A stretch of 64,000 nt of DNA. Source: Halomonas meridiana (lineage in GTDB: Bacteria > Pseudomonadota > Gammaproteobacteria > Pseudomonadales > Halomonadaceae). A model generated the notes under the pieces. That model was not told where the DNA came from and did not search any database. It worked only from the letters and a program-made list of their open reading frames with translations. Location of the stretch: the NCBI RefSeq assembly GCF_009846525.1, contig NZ_CP024621.1, positions 3,410,001 to 3,474,000 of the forward strand, read 5' to 3'. How positions within the stretch are numbered: position 1 is the first letter of the stretch; each line of letters starts with the position of its first letter. Shown here piece by piece: positions 8,588-16,531 of this stretch. The translations under genes and the position numbers were made by a program.

Positions 8588-8629
8588 CAAAAAATACACC
8601 ACCGCCCAACAATGATGCAGGCGGTGGTG
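8588..8629 (-). terminator. Intrinsic terminator after mmsA
   Basis: On the minus strand a 10-bp stem (CACCACCGCC paired with GGCGGTGGTG, 13-base loop) is followed by a TATTTTTT tract. It lies between the end of mmsA and the TetR gene, so the regulator probably has its own promoter or is expressed by partial read-through. Confidence 0.72.
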
Positions 8630-8659
8630 CAGTGAAGATGGCGCAGTTAGCGCATCGCG

Positions 8660-10159
8660 TCAACGCTGGTTAGTAGGAAACGAGAACTCCGCCCGGGTGG
8701 CTTCGCTGACGGAAGGCCAGCGCTGGGAAACCGCCTTGCGGCGAGTGTAGAAGCGCACCGAGTCTGGGCCATAGGCGTGAAGGTCGCCAAACAGCGAGCG
8801 TTTCCAGCCGCCAAAGCTATGGTAGGCCACCGGCACGGGCAGCGGTACGTTCACCCCCACCATGCCGACCTCGATACCGTCGGTGAAACGCCGGGCGGCT
8901 TCGCCATCGCGGGTAAACAGGCAGGTGCCGTTGCCGTATTCGTGGTCGTTAATCAGCTGCATAGCATCGTCCAGGCTGCCGACCCGTACCACGCAGAGCA
9001 CTGGCCCAAAGATCTCTTCCTGGTAAATGCGCATCTCAGCGGTGACGTTATCGAACAGGCAGCCACCCACAAAGTAGCCCTCCTCATGGCCAGCCACGGT
9101 CAGGCCACGGCCATCCGCTACCAGCGAAGCGCCAGCGTTCACGCCATCTTCAATAAACCCAAGCACTTTATCGCGATGCTCTGCAGTGACCAGCGGGCCC
9201 ATATCCAGGCCTTTATCGGTACCCGGCCCCACCTTCAGCTGAGCGATTTTGGGCAGAATGGTTTCCACTAACCGGTCGGCGGTCTCATCGCCTACGCATA
9301 CCGCTACCGAGATCGCCATACAGCGCTCGCCGCAGCTGCCGTAGGCGGCACCCATCAGGGTGTTGGCGGCGTTTTCCAGGTCGGCATCCGGCAGAATCAC
9401 CGCGTGGTTCTTCGCCCCGCCCAGGGCCTGAACGCGCTTGCCCGCTGCCGAACCACGGGAATAAATCGCTTCCGCTACGGGTGTGGAACCCACAAACGAA
9501 ATGGCTTTCACGGCTTTGGCATCCAAGAGTGTTTCCACCGCTTCGCGACCGCCGTGAATGACGTTCATCACACCTTTGGGCAGCCCCGCTTCTTGCAGCA
9601 GTTCAGCCACGGCCATGGCCGCTGATGGGTCTTTTTCAGAAGGCTTTAGAATAAAGGTGTTACCGCAGGCAATCGCCATCGGGTACATCCACAGCGGCAC
9701 CATGGCGGGGAAGTTAAACGGGGTAATACCCGCGACCACGCCCAGCGGCTGGAAGTTAGACCACGCATCAATGCCCGGCCCCACGTTGTGGGAGTACTCG
9801 CCTTTTAACAGCTCCGGCACGCCACAGGCGTACTCGACATTCTCAATGCCGCGCTTCAGCTCGCCCATGGCGTCTTCGACCGTTTTGCCATGCTCTTCGC
9901 TGACCAGTTGCACGAGGCGGTCCGCGTGCTCTTCCAGCAGCTGCTTAAAGCGGTACATCACCTGGGCGCGCTTGGCGGGCGGCGTATCGCGCCAGGCAGG
10001 AAAAGCAGCTTGAGCAGCGGCAATGGCGCGCTCCACATCCGCCGCGCTGGCATCCGCCACGTGGCGAATAACCTTGCCCGTAGAAGGGTTGGTGACGTCC
10101 AGCGTGCGCTGGCTTTCCACTAGCTCACCGTTAATCAGGTGGGAAACAACGCTCATCAT
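8660..10159 (-). CDS. mmsA: CoA-acylating methylmalonate-/malonate-semialdehyde dehydrogenase
   Basis: The 499-residue product is an aldehyde dehydrogenase of the MmsA type. NFQPLGVVAGITPFNFP and the catalytic segment GSCGERCMAIS, with its nucleophilic Cys, are diagnostic; MmsA has this GERCMA context rather than the GQxC of ordinary aldehyde dehydrogenases. It converts malonate or methylmalonate semialdehyde with CoA and NAD+ to acetyl-CoA or propionyl-CoA. The upstream aminotransferase would make malonate semialdehyde from beta-alanine, giving a two-step route. The gap to that gene is 27 bases and the genes are probably co-transcribed. The start is the first of two consecutive ATGs, after GGAG. 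Confidence 0.92.
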   Translation of the reverse strand: MMSVVSHLINGELVESQRTLDVTNPSTGKVIRHVADASAADVERAIAAAQAAFPAWRDTPPAKRAQVMYRFKQLLEEHADRLVQLVSEEHGKTVEDAMGELKRGIENVEYACGVPELLKGEYSHNVGPGIDAWSNFQPLGVVAGITPFNFPAMVPLWMYPMAIACGNTFILKPSEKDPSAAMAVAELLQEAGLPKGVMNVIHGGREAVETLLDAKAVKAISFVGSTPVAEAIYSRGSAAGKRVQALGGAKNHAVILPDADLENAANTLMGAAYGSCGERCMAISVAVCVGDETADRLVETILPKIAQLKVGPGTDKGLDMGPLVTAEHRDKVLGFIEDGVNAGASLVADGRGLTVAGHEEGYFVGGCLFDNVTAEMRIYQEEIFGPVLCVVRVGSLDDAMQLINDHEYGNGTCLFTRDGEAARRFTDGIEVGMVGVNVPLPVPVAYHSFGGWKRSLFGDLHAYGPDSVRFYTRRKAVSQRWPSVSEATRAEFSFPTNQR

Positions 10160-10186
10160 GAAACTCCAAAACAGGGTTGGCCAGGG

Positions 10187-11572
10187 TTACGCCAGTGAAT
10201 CCAGGGTGGTCGCAACGGCATCGAACAAACGCTCAAGCTCGGCTTCCGTAGTGCCAAAGGGAGGGCCGAACTGCAGGGTGTCGCCGCCGTAGCGCACGTA
10301 GAAGCCTGCTTCCCAAAGCGCCATATGCGCATCGCGAGGGCGAATGGTGGGGTCGCCGTTGCGCGGCGCTAGCTGAAGGGCACCGGCCAAACCGTAGTTG
10401 CGAATATCGACAATGTGGTTGTGGCCTTTTAAGGCGTGCAGCTTCTGCTCGAACACCGGAGCGATAGCATTCACCTGAGCGGGGAAGTCTTCGCGCTCCA
10501 TCATCTCCAGCGCCGCCAGCCCCGCCGCGCAGGCCACGGGGTGGGCGCTATAGGTGTAGCCGTGGGGGAATTCAATAGCGTGTTGGGCACCGCCTGCGTG
10601 CATAAAGGTGTCGAAAATCTCGCCAGTGGCAATCACCGCCCCCATGGGGATCGCGCCATTGGTGATCTGCTTGGCCACGTTCATGATATCCGGCGTGACG
10701 CCAAACGCCTCGGCCCCGGTAGTCGCCCCACTGCGGCCAAAGGCGGTAATGACTTCATCAAAAATCAGCAGAATATCGTGGGCGGTGCAGATCTCCCGCA
10801 GCCGATCCAAATAGCCTTTTGGCGGCACAATCACACCCGCCGAACCCGACATCGGCTCCACAATCACCGCTGCAATGGTAGAGGCATCGTGAAGGGCGAT
10901 TTGATCCAGCAGCGCATCGGCCAGCTCTGCGCCGGTTTCCGCTTGGCCACGGGTGTACGCATGGCCCGCCTGCAGGGTGTGGGGCAGGTGCGTCACGTCC
11001 ATCAACTGGCCGTAGTGCTTACGGTTACCGCCAATACCGCCCAGGCTGGTGCCACCAATATTCACGCCGTGGTAGCCCTTGGCGCGGCCGATCATGCGGG
11101 TTTTTTCCGGCTTACCTTTTAACCGCCAGTAGGCCTTGGCCATCTTGACCGAGGTATCGGCGGCTTCAGAACCGGAGTTGGTGAAAAACACGTGATCCAG
11201 CCCGGCAGGCGTTAAGCTCGCGACCTTCTCCGCCAGTTTGAATGCCAACGGATGGGCAATCTGAAAACCGGGGGCAAAATCCAGCGTACCGAGCTGCGCC
11301 GCCACGGCTTTTTGGATCTCTTCACGGTTATGGCCTGCCCCGCAGGTCCATAGGCCAGAGAGCGAATCAAACAGCTTGCGCCCCTGGTCATCAATGTAAT
11401 AACGCCCTTCCGCCCCGGCAATCATGCGCGGGTTGGCGCGGAAATCGCGGTTCGCGCTGAACGGCATCCAGAAGTGCTGGTTGAGGGCGGTGCCCTGCTC
11501 ATCGGCGGGGTGCGTGTGGGAAGTCGTGCGGTCTTTTAATCCGCTTTTTAGTCCGCTTTTTAATCCAAACAT
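10187..11572 (-). CDS. Omega-amino acid (beta-alanine)--pyruvate aminotransferase
   Basis: This 461-residue class III aminotransferase matches beta-alanine:pyruvate transaminases (BauA/Apt). LNQHFWMPFSANRDFR, the segment YYIDDQGRKLFDSLSGLWTC and VNIGGTSLGGIGGNRK are characteristic, and IFDEVITAFGR and VAKQITNGAIP hold the PLP Asp and Lys. It moves the amino group of beta-alanine to pyruvate, giving malonate semialdehyde for MmsA. A TTG three codons upstream is in frame, but the ATG (MFGLKSG) is better spaced from GGAG. The N-terminus carries a small repeat, GLKS-GLKS-GLKD, from a 12-base direct repeat. A strong palindrome lies about 80 bases upstream. Confidence 0.9.
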   Translation of the reverse strand: MFGLKSGLKSGLKDRTTSHTHPADEQGTALNQHFWMPFSANRDFRANPRMIAGAEGRYYIDDQGRKLFDSLSGLWTCGAGHNREEIQKAVAAQLGTLDFAPGFQIAHPLAFKLAEKVASLTPAGLDHVFFTNSGSEAADTSVKMAKAYWRLKGKPEKTRMIGRAKGYHGVNIGGTSLGGIGGNRKHYGQLMDVTHLPHTLQAGHAYTRGQAETGAELADALLDQIALHDASTIAAVIVEPMSGSAGVIVPPKGYLDRLREICTAHDILLIFDEVITAFGRSGATTGAEAFGVTPDIMNVAKQITNGAIPMGAVIATGEIFDTFMHAGGAQHAIEFPHGYTYSAHPVACAAGLAALEMMEREDFPAQVNAIAPVFEQKLHALKGHNHIVDIRNYGLAGALQLAPRNGDPTIRPRDAHMALWEAGFYVRYGGDTLQFGPPFGTTEAELERLFDAVATTLDSLA

Positions 11573-11651
11573 AGTGGCCAAGCTCCATCGCTAGAAGGCA
11601 TGGGTTCAGCATGGGCCAGCCACCACGTTTATAAAATCCAACATTTCTTGA

Positions 11652-11679
11652 GTTCACGTTAAACGTTATTAACGTGAAC
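11652..11679. promoter_or_regulatory. 28-bp palindrome upstream of the aminotransferase-mmsA operon
   Basis: Two perfect 11-base arms, GTTCACGTTAA and TTAACGTGAAC, are separated by 6 bases. Position and symmetry suit an operator for a dimeric regulator such as the TetR protein encoded at the end of this operon. There is no T-run, so it is not an intrinsic terminator. Confidence 0.6.
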
Positions 11680-11690
11680 CAACGTCTGCT

Positions 11691-11712
11691 ACCGCACCGG
11701 CAACGGTGCGGT
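11691..11712. terminator. 9-bp hairpin between monooxygenase and aminotransferase genes
   Basis: ACCGCACCG and CGGTGCGGT form a perfect stem with a GCAA loop, 13 bases beyond the monooxygenase stop codon. No T-run follows on the minus strand, so termination is only a suggestion; it may protect the 3' end of the transcript. Confidence 0.35.
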
Positions 11713-11725
11713 GCTCATAAATGAC

Positions 11726-12028
11726 TTACAACACCACCTCAAACCCCTCAAACTTAGGCGGGCCAAGGTAGATGCCTTCTGGCGCTTTGGCGTTGGCGTG
11801 GGCTTTGCGGAAGGCCTCCGATTTCGTCCAGGCGCGGAAGGCCTCTTCGGACTCCCACACGCTGTGGGAGATAAACACGGTGTGGTCTTCCTGGCTTTCG
11901 CCCTGCAGCATTTGAAACTGCTTGAAGCCCGGCACTTCGTCCAGGTGGGAATCGCGGTTGCGCCATACCTCTAGAAAATCCTCTTCGCGGCCTGGGGCAA
12001 TCCGAAAACGGTTCATAGCAATATACAT
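11726..12028 (-). CDS. Antibiotic-biosynthesis-monooxygenase/IsdG-like heme-degrading monooxygenase
   Basis: This 100-residue ferredoxin-like ABM-domain protein (MYIAMNRFRIAPGREEDF) has Asn6, Trp67 and His77 at the positions of the catalytic Asn-Trp-His triad of the IsdG/IsdI heme monooxygenases. IsdG proteins cleave heme and release iron. Many ABM proteins lack the triad, so its presence favours heme degradation over an unknown oxygenase role. The ATG follows AGGAG at ideal spacing. The gene is monocistronic and no heme-uptake gene is nearby. The triad is read from the sequence; the activity is inferred. Confidence 0.75.
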   Translation of the reverse strand: MYIAMNRFRIAPGREEDFLEVWRNRDSHLDEVPGFKQFQMLQGESQEDHTVFISHSVWESEEAFRAWTKSEAFRKAHANAKAPEGIYLGPPKFEGFEVVL

Positions 12029-12140
12029 AGTGGCTCTCCTGTGAGGCGGGTGTGACTCAGTTGGTTACGCAAACAATCGCTTGATGGTAACGTCATCACT
12101 GCATCACGAATAGATAAGTGACGAACAGGCGTTACGGCTA

Positions 12141-13721
12141 ATGGCTCAGGCACCCCTTCAGGTCGTTTGGTTCAAACGCGATTTGCGCATTCACGATAAC
12201 GCACCGCTGGCCAACGCCGCAGCGGCGGGCCCGGTGCTGCCGCTATTTGCCATCGAGCCTGAGCAGTGGCAAGCACCCGACAGCGCCTTGCGCCACTGGC
12301 AGTTTGCCGCCGATTCACTGGTTGACCTTGCCCAAGCGCTCAACACGCTGGGCTTGCCGCTCTGCTTGTGGCAGGGCGATATGGTGGAGTGCCTAGCCGC
12401 GCTCAAAGCCCACTACGGCGAACTGGTGCTGCACTCCCACCAAGAGACCGGTAACGCCTGGAGCTTTGAGCGCGACCAGCGCGTTCAAGCGTGGTGCCAT
12501 GCCCACCACGTGCCCTGGCAGGAAGCCCGCCAGCAGGGTGTGATTCGTGGGCTGAGTAGCCGCACGGGGCATCAATCCCGCTGGGAAAGCCACTGGGAAG
12601 CGCTGATGGCCGCCCCCACCTACCCCGCCCCTCAAGCAGCGGTGGCCGCACACGATTGGGAAGCGTTTCACCACGTGGATATAACGCAGCTGCCCTCGCT
12701 TACTTTGGGGTTCGATACCACGCCCTGCCCCCAACGCCAGCGGGGTGGGCGCAGTGAAGGGCGCGCGCTGTGGCTGAGCTTTATTACCCAGCGCGGGCGG
12801 CGCTATCGCGGCTCGCTCTCTAAGCCGTTACTGGCCTGGGAGTTTGGATCGCGGCTCTCCCCGCACTTGGCCTGGGGCACGCTCTCCATGCGCGAAGTGG
12901 TGCAATCCCTGCGCCGCCAGCGGCAAAAGCACGCCGACGACACCGCCTGGGCTCGCTCGCTGCGCGCCTTTACCTCCCGGCTCTACTGGCACTGCCACTT
13001 TATTCAGAAGCTGGAGAGCGAACCCAGCATCGAGCATCAAACGCTGCACCCGGCGCTGCGCGGCCTGCGGGAGCGCGACCCGGAACACCCGCATCTGATC
13101 GCCTGGAAGCGCGGCCAAACCGGCGTGCCGTTGGTGGATGCCTGCATGCGCAGCCTGACTGCCACCGGCTGGATCAACTTCCGCATGCGCGCCATGCTGC
13201 TCTCCCACGCCACCTTTGGCCTGGGGCTGCACTGGTACGAACCTGCACTGCACTTGGCTCGGCTGTTCACCGATTTTGAGCCCGGCATTCACTACCCCCA
13301 AGTGCAGATGCAAGCAGGCGCCACGGGCACCAACGCCATGCGGGTCTACAACCCGATCAAGCAAGCAGAAGATAACGACCCCACCGGCGAGTTTATTGCC
13401 CGCTGGGTACCCGAGCTTTCGCCCCTACCCATGGAATGGCGTGCCAAGCCCTGGGCACTACCGGAAAGCCTGCAGAAACGCTTCGGCTTTCAACCGGGCG
13501 TCGACTACCCCACTCCCAATGATTTTGAAGCCGAAGCGCGCCACTGGAAGAAGCTGCTCTATGAACTGCGCCGCACGCCGGAAGCGAGGGATGCCAGCCA
13601 AGCGATTGTGGAGAAGCTGGCTAGTCAGCGGCGGCCGCCTGTCCGGCGGGCTACAAAAGCGAAATCCGCCAATCGCCAGCAGCTTTCGCTGTTTGATGAA
13701 GGCGGAGTGGAGGATAAGTAG
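12141..13721 (+). CDS. Cryptochrome/photolyase family flavoprotein
   Basis: The 526-residue product has an N-terminal antenna-binding Rossmann domain (VVWFKRDLRIHDNAPL) and a C-terminal FAD domain. The FAD contacts RRYRGSLSKPLLAWEFGSRL, SPHLAWGTLS, LVDACMRSLTATGWINFRMR and FEPGIHYPQVQMQ are visible. It is either a CPD photolyase or a cryptochrome-like relative. The segment GTNAMRVYNPIKQAEDND, instead of the NP...Q context of E. coli PhrB, puts it in a separate branch. The C-terminus ends in a basic tail with QLSLFDE. A 5'-deazaflavin or folate antenna cannot be told apart here. It repairs UV damage or senses blue light; repair is more likely by family frequency. Confidence 0.85.
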   Translation: MAQAPLQVVWFKRDLRIHDNAPLANAAAAGPVLPLFAIEPEQWQAPDSALRHWQFAADSLVDLAQALNTLGLPLCLWQGDMVECLAALKAHYGELVLHSHQETGNAWSFERDQRVQAWCHAHHVPWQEARQQGVIRGLSSRTGHQSRWESHWEALMAAPTYPAPQAAVAAHDWEAFHHVDITQLPSLTLGFDTTPCPQRQRGGRSEGRALWLSFITQRGRRYRGSLSKPLLAWEFGSRLSPHLAWGTLSMREVVQSLRRQRQKHADDTAWARSLRAFTSRLYWHCHFIQKLESEPSIEHQTLHPALRGLRERDPEHPHLIAWKRGQTGVPLVDACMRSLTATGWINFRMRAMLLSHATFGLGLHWYEPALHLARLFTDFEPGIHYPQVQMQAGATGTNAMRVYNPIKQAEDNDPTGEFIARWVPELSPLPMEWRAKPWALPESLQKRFGFQPGVDYPTPNDFEAEARHWKKLLYELRRTPEARDASQAIVEKLASQRRPPVRRATKAKSANRQQLSLFDEGGVEDK

Positions 13722-13982
13722 CTGTTACGCTTAGACAGGGATCACTAATTTCTTCGACAGAAGGCGTGTCTGAATAGTGAAAAATCGCGGCATAGCATCT
13801 GCCCGATTAGAAGGCCCCTGTTGTTCTCAATATTGCTAATATTCTTATCGAACTGCTTTAGTAATGCCGCCCTTCTGCGTCTCGTTTGAGGAACGACCGT
13901 CATGTGCTTAGGAGTTGGTAAGGAAGTCCCTCACGCCAGTGTAATAGGCGCGAGCTGGTGAGCGTCCTAATTGACGCACTTG
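13722..13982. other. Intergenic remnant-like region with an imperfect hairpin
   Basis: No plausible gene is present. An imperfect inverted repeat, CTCACGCCAG (13930-13939) against CTGGTGAG (13955-13962) with one bulged base, lies just beyond the 3' end of the SIR2 gene. The composition changes here from GC-rich photolyase to AT-rich DNA, so this looks like one edge of an inserted patch. Confidence 0.4.
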
Positions 13983-14897
13983 TTAAGACCAATACAAACA
14001 TCTATGTACTGATTTCGTTATTTCCCACACCGAGGTATCGAAGCTTTTATCTACAACAGTAACATTATCGAAATTATTTGCAGTTACCCAATCAATGGTG
14101 TCCTGTGGATATGGATCTACTATCAATAGGTTAGGCCGTGCTTGAACGATCGGCTCCCATATATGAGTGTCATGAGATATGTATTTTACTCCCACTAAAA
14201 CAACCAGCCTGGATGACGCAATAAGCTCTGAATATTTTTGTTGTGTATTCTGAATAAGATTTCTATTTACTACTACACGCTTACCTTTCGCATACATCGC
14301 CAAAACAGGACTCAAATCCGAGTTCTTAGGATCATCGCACCAAGCTTGTACTTCTTTGGCAGTCGATGCAGCTTTTGTTTTGAGGCCCTCAAAATACGAC
14401 CCACAACCACTCATTGTATTCCCCGAAAACACCATGCCATTTGGTATTTGAGGTAGGAAGTTCGAAGATCCGTGCGGCTTGAGTAAACTAACCCCTTTAT
14501 TTTCAGCATTGTAATCAACGTTAAGACCGTGGCTAGCGAGAGATTGCTCTATCAGCAGATCATAATTTAAGGTTGTTATGCTGATCTGCCCTATACAGCT
14601 ACGTAGTTTATTAAATAAGCGTACGTAAGCATTGTCAGGCCTGATGGAAAATTTCGATAAATAACAGGCTAACTCTTTCTGCAATGGATTGATGACTCTG
14701 CTGTTATCTGCCACCGTAGCCATACCAGCTTCAAATCCATCAGCTCTAAAAACTGACTTTGAAGACACATCGAGCATAGAAAATGCACCATTCAATCCTT
14801 CTAGGTCATTGAATAGGTCATTACCTAAAGGAGGATTTTTTGGAAGGCAGCCTCCTGATCCAAAACTTGCTCCTGCACCAAAAATTAGACTTACCAG
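13983..14897 (-). CDS. Lone SIR2-family (NAD-hydrolase type) protein, apparent CTG start
   Basis: The frame gives about 304 residues of a SIR2-like domain with every key motif: the NAD-binding IFGAGASFG near residue 6 and PPLGNDLFNDL, then TTLNYDLLIEQ with the catalytic-site Asn, then LLKPHGSSN with the catalytic His. The C-terminal half has the Rossmann-type strand LVVLVGVKYISHDTHIWE. Proteins of this group often deplete NAD+ during phage infection; the deacetylase family is the alternative. An in-frame TAG lies 6 codons upstream of the proposed start, and no ATG, GTG or TTG exists between that stop and the GAGAS motif. CTG is the only near-cognate codon there, and it follows a perfect AAGGAGG by 5 bases. 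The gene is visibly AT-richer than its neighbours and has no partner gene. Confidence 0.75.
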   Translation of the reverse strand: MVSLIFGAGASFGSGGCLPKNPPLGNDLFNDLEGLNGAFSMLDVSSKSVFRADGFEAGMATVADNSRVINPLQKELACYLSKFSIRPDNAYVRLFNKLRSCIGQISITTLNYDLLIEQSLASHGLNVDYNAENKGVSLLKPHGSSNFLPQIPNGMVFSGNTMSGCGSYFEGLKTKAASTAKEVQAWCDDPKNSDLSPVLAMYAKGKRVVVNRNLIQNTQQKYSELIASSRLVVLVGVKYISHDTHIWEPIVQARPNLLIVDPYPQDTIDWVTANNFDNVTVVDKSFDTSVWEITKSVHRCLYWS

Positions 14898-15177
14898 AGC
14901 TCCCTCCTTTGCCTAAAAGGCACTTAACAGGTATCAGACAGCGCGTCTAACGACTGGACGAACACGCCGGCATGATTGTCCGATCAATGTCGCCTGCCAA
15001 ACTTTTCCAGCCCATTGATTCGTTTGCCAATTAATTTGCATCAGGCTGGATATCAACAGCTCGCGCTTCTGCTGCATTTCCAGGCACATTCACTTTGGGT
15101 GCCTACCTGACCAAATCCAGCTTAGCACAAGGTACTGAGAGCGACTGACGATCATAGCATTAGGCTTTCAACGCCCA
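14898..15177. other. Non-coding region upstream of the SIR2 gene
   Basis: No open reading frame with family features is visible. On the minus strand a small hairpin (TGCCT-TTT-AGGCA, 14910-14922) sits directly before the AAGGAGG of the SIR2 gene and could affect its translation. The rest presumably holds the SIR2 promoter; I saw no clear transposase remnant. Confidence 0.4.
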
Positions 15178-15231
15178 CAAAAAACCCGCCCATCGCCAAC
15201 AGCTTACACTGCCTGACGACGGGCGGGCTTA
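15178..15231 (-). terminator. Intrinsic terminator after gabT
   Basis: On the minus strand AAGCCCGCCCGTCG and CGATGGGCGGGTTTT form a long GC-rich stem around a roughly 21-base loop, and T residues follow. It lies 18 bases beyond the gabT stop and ends the GABA operon. Confidence 0.75.
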
Positions 15232-15248
15232 GTACTACCTAAACGCTA

Positions 15249-16523
15249 CTAGCTAAGCGCTTCCAAAGACTGCTCAATAATACTCAACCCTTCTTCCAAC
15301 ACCGCAGACGAGACCGTCAGCGGTACCAGAATGCGGATGCTGTTGCCGTAGAAGCCACACGAAAGCAGGATTAGGCCTTTTTCGCGGGCTTTGGCGCAGA
15401 GCGCGCCGGTCATCTGCGGGTCGGGCTTGCCGTCGCTGTTGAGCAGTTCGAACGCGGCCATGGCGCCGAGCTGGCGGCCGTGGGCGACGGCGGGGAAGCG
15501 CTCTTCCCAGACCGCGAAGCGTTCGGCCAACATTTTGCCCATCTGCTCGCTGCGGGCCAGGATGTTCTCTTCTTCGATGGCTTCGATCACCGCCAGGGCC
15601 GCTGCGCAGGAGAGCGGGTTGCCGCTGTAGGTGCCGCCCAGAGAGTTGGGGCCGGAGGCGTCCATCACCTTGGCGGTGCCGACCACGGCAGAAAGCGGCA
15701 TGCCGTTGGCAAGGCTCTTGGCGGTGGTGAGAATATCCGCTTCGATGCCGCTGTGTTCTAGGGCAAACAGCTTGCCGGTGCGGGCAAAGCCGGACTGCAC
15801 TTCGTCGGCGATCAGCAGAATGCCGTATTCGTCGCACAGGGCGCGCAGGGCTTTCAGGTAATCCGGCGAGGCGATATAGAAGCCGCCTTCGCCTTGTACC
15901 GGTTCAATCACGATGGCCGCCGTGCGGTGCGGGGCGATATCGGTTTTGAACAGCGTGCGAATGGCATTCAGCGAGGCTTCTTCGCTGATGCCGTGCAGCG
16001 GGTTGGGGAACGGTGCGCGGAACACGTCGCCCGGCATCGGGCCGAAGTCGTTCTTGTAGGGCAGCACCTTGCCGGTCATCGCCAGGGTCATCATGGTGCG
16101 GCCGTGGAAGGCACCGTCGAAGGTGATGATGCCGGTGCGGCCAGTGGCGGCGCGGGCAATCTTCACGGCGTTTTCCAGCGCTTCGGCACCGGTGTTCACC
16201 AGCATCGCTTTACGCTCCGGGCCGCGCACCGGGGTGAGTTCGCAGAGCTTTTGGCACAGCTGCACGTAGGGCGCGTAGGAAATGACCGCTGCGCTGGTGT
16301 GCATGACCTTCTTGAGCTGCGCTTCGACCGCCGCGACGATTTTCGGGTGGCGGTGGCCCAGGTTGAGCACGCCGATGCCGCCCGCGAAGTCGATCCAGCG
16401 TTTGCCGTCGGCGTCCCACAGCTCGGCGTTTTCGGCACGCTCGGCAAACTGGGTGGTCGGCGTGGCGGCACCGTTGGCCACGAAGCGGTTTTTCAGGTCG
16501 TTCAATTCTTGGTTAGTCATCAT
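15249..16523 (-). CDS. gabT: 4-aminobutyrate--2-oxoglutarate aminotransferase
   Basis: This 424-residue class III aminotransferase matches GabT. Visible features are WIDFAGGIGVLNLGHRHP, GAFHGRTMMTLAMTGK, EPVQGEGGFY, LLIADEVQSGFARTG and TTAKSLANGMPLSAVVG, the last with the PLP lysine. It converts GABA and 2-oxoglutarate to succinate semialdehyde and glutamate. It lies 8 bases after gabD and is followed by a terminator, forming a gabD-gabT unit with the APC permease upstream. Two ATGs are adjacent at the start and the first is used. 5-Aminovalerate is a possible second substrate. Confidence 0.93.
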   Translation of the reverse strand: MMTNQELNDLKNRFVANGAATPTTQFAERAENAELWDADGKRWIDFAGGIGVLNLGHRHPKIVAAVEAQLKKVMHTSAAVISYAPYVQLCQKLCELTPVRGPERKAMLVNTGAEALENAVKIARAATGRTGIITFDGAFHGRTMMTLAMTGKVLPYKNDFGPMPGDVFRAPFPNPLHGISEEASLNAIRTLFKTDIAPHRTAAIVIEPVQGEGGFYIASPDYLKALRALCDEYGILLIADEVQSGFARTGKLFALEHSGIEADILTTAKSLANGMPLSAVVGTAKVMDASGPNSLGGTYSGNPLSCAAALAVIEAIEEENILARSEQMGKMLAERFAVWEERFPAVAHGRQLGAMAAFELLNSDGKPDPQMTGALCAKAREKGLILLSCGFYGNSIRILVPLTVSSAVLEEGLSIIEQSLEALS

Positions 16524-16531
16524 CGTTCTCT

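Noticed and set aside
14910..15000. GTTAAGT and GTTAGAC motifs (minus strand) before the SIR2 gene, suggesting an integron attC site and a gene cassette.
   Set aside because: The matching RYYYAAC end and a folded attC hairpin could not be found, and the 3' side of the gene has only an imperfect hairpin without the core site. The seven-base motifs are too short to carry the claim.
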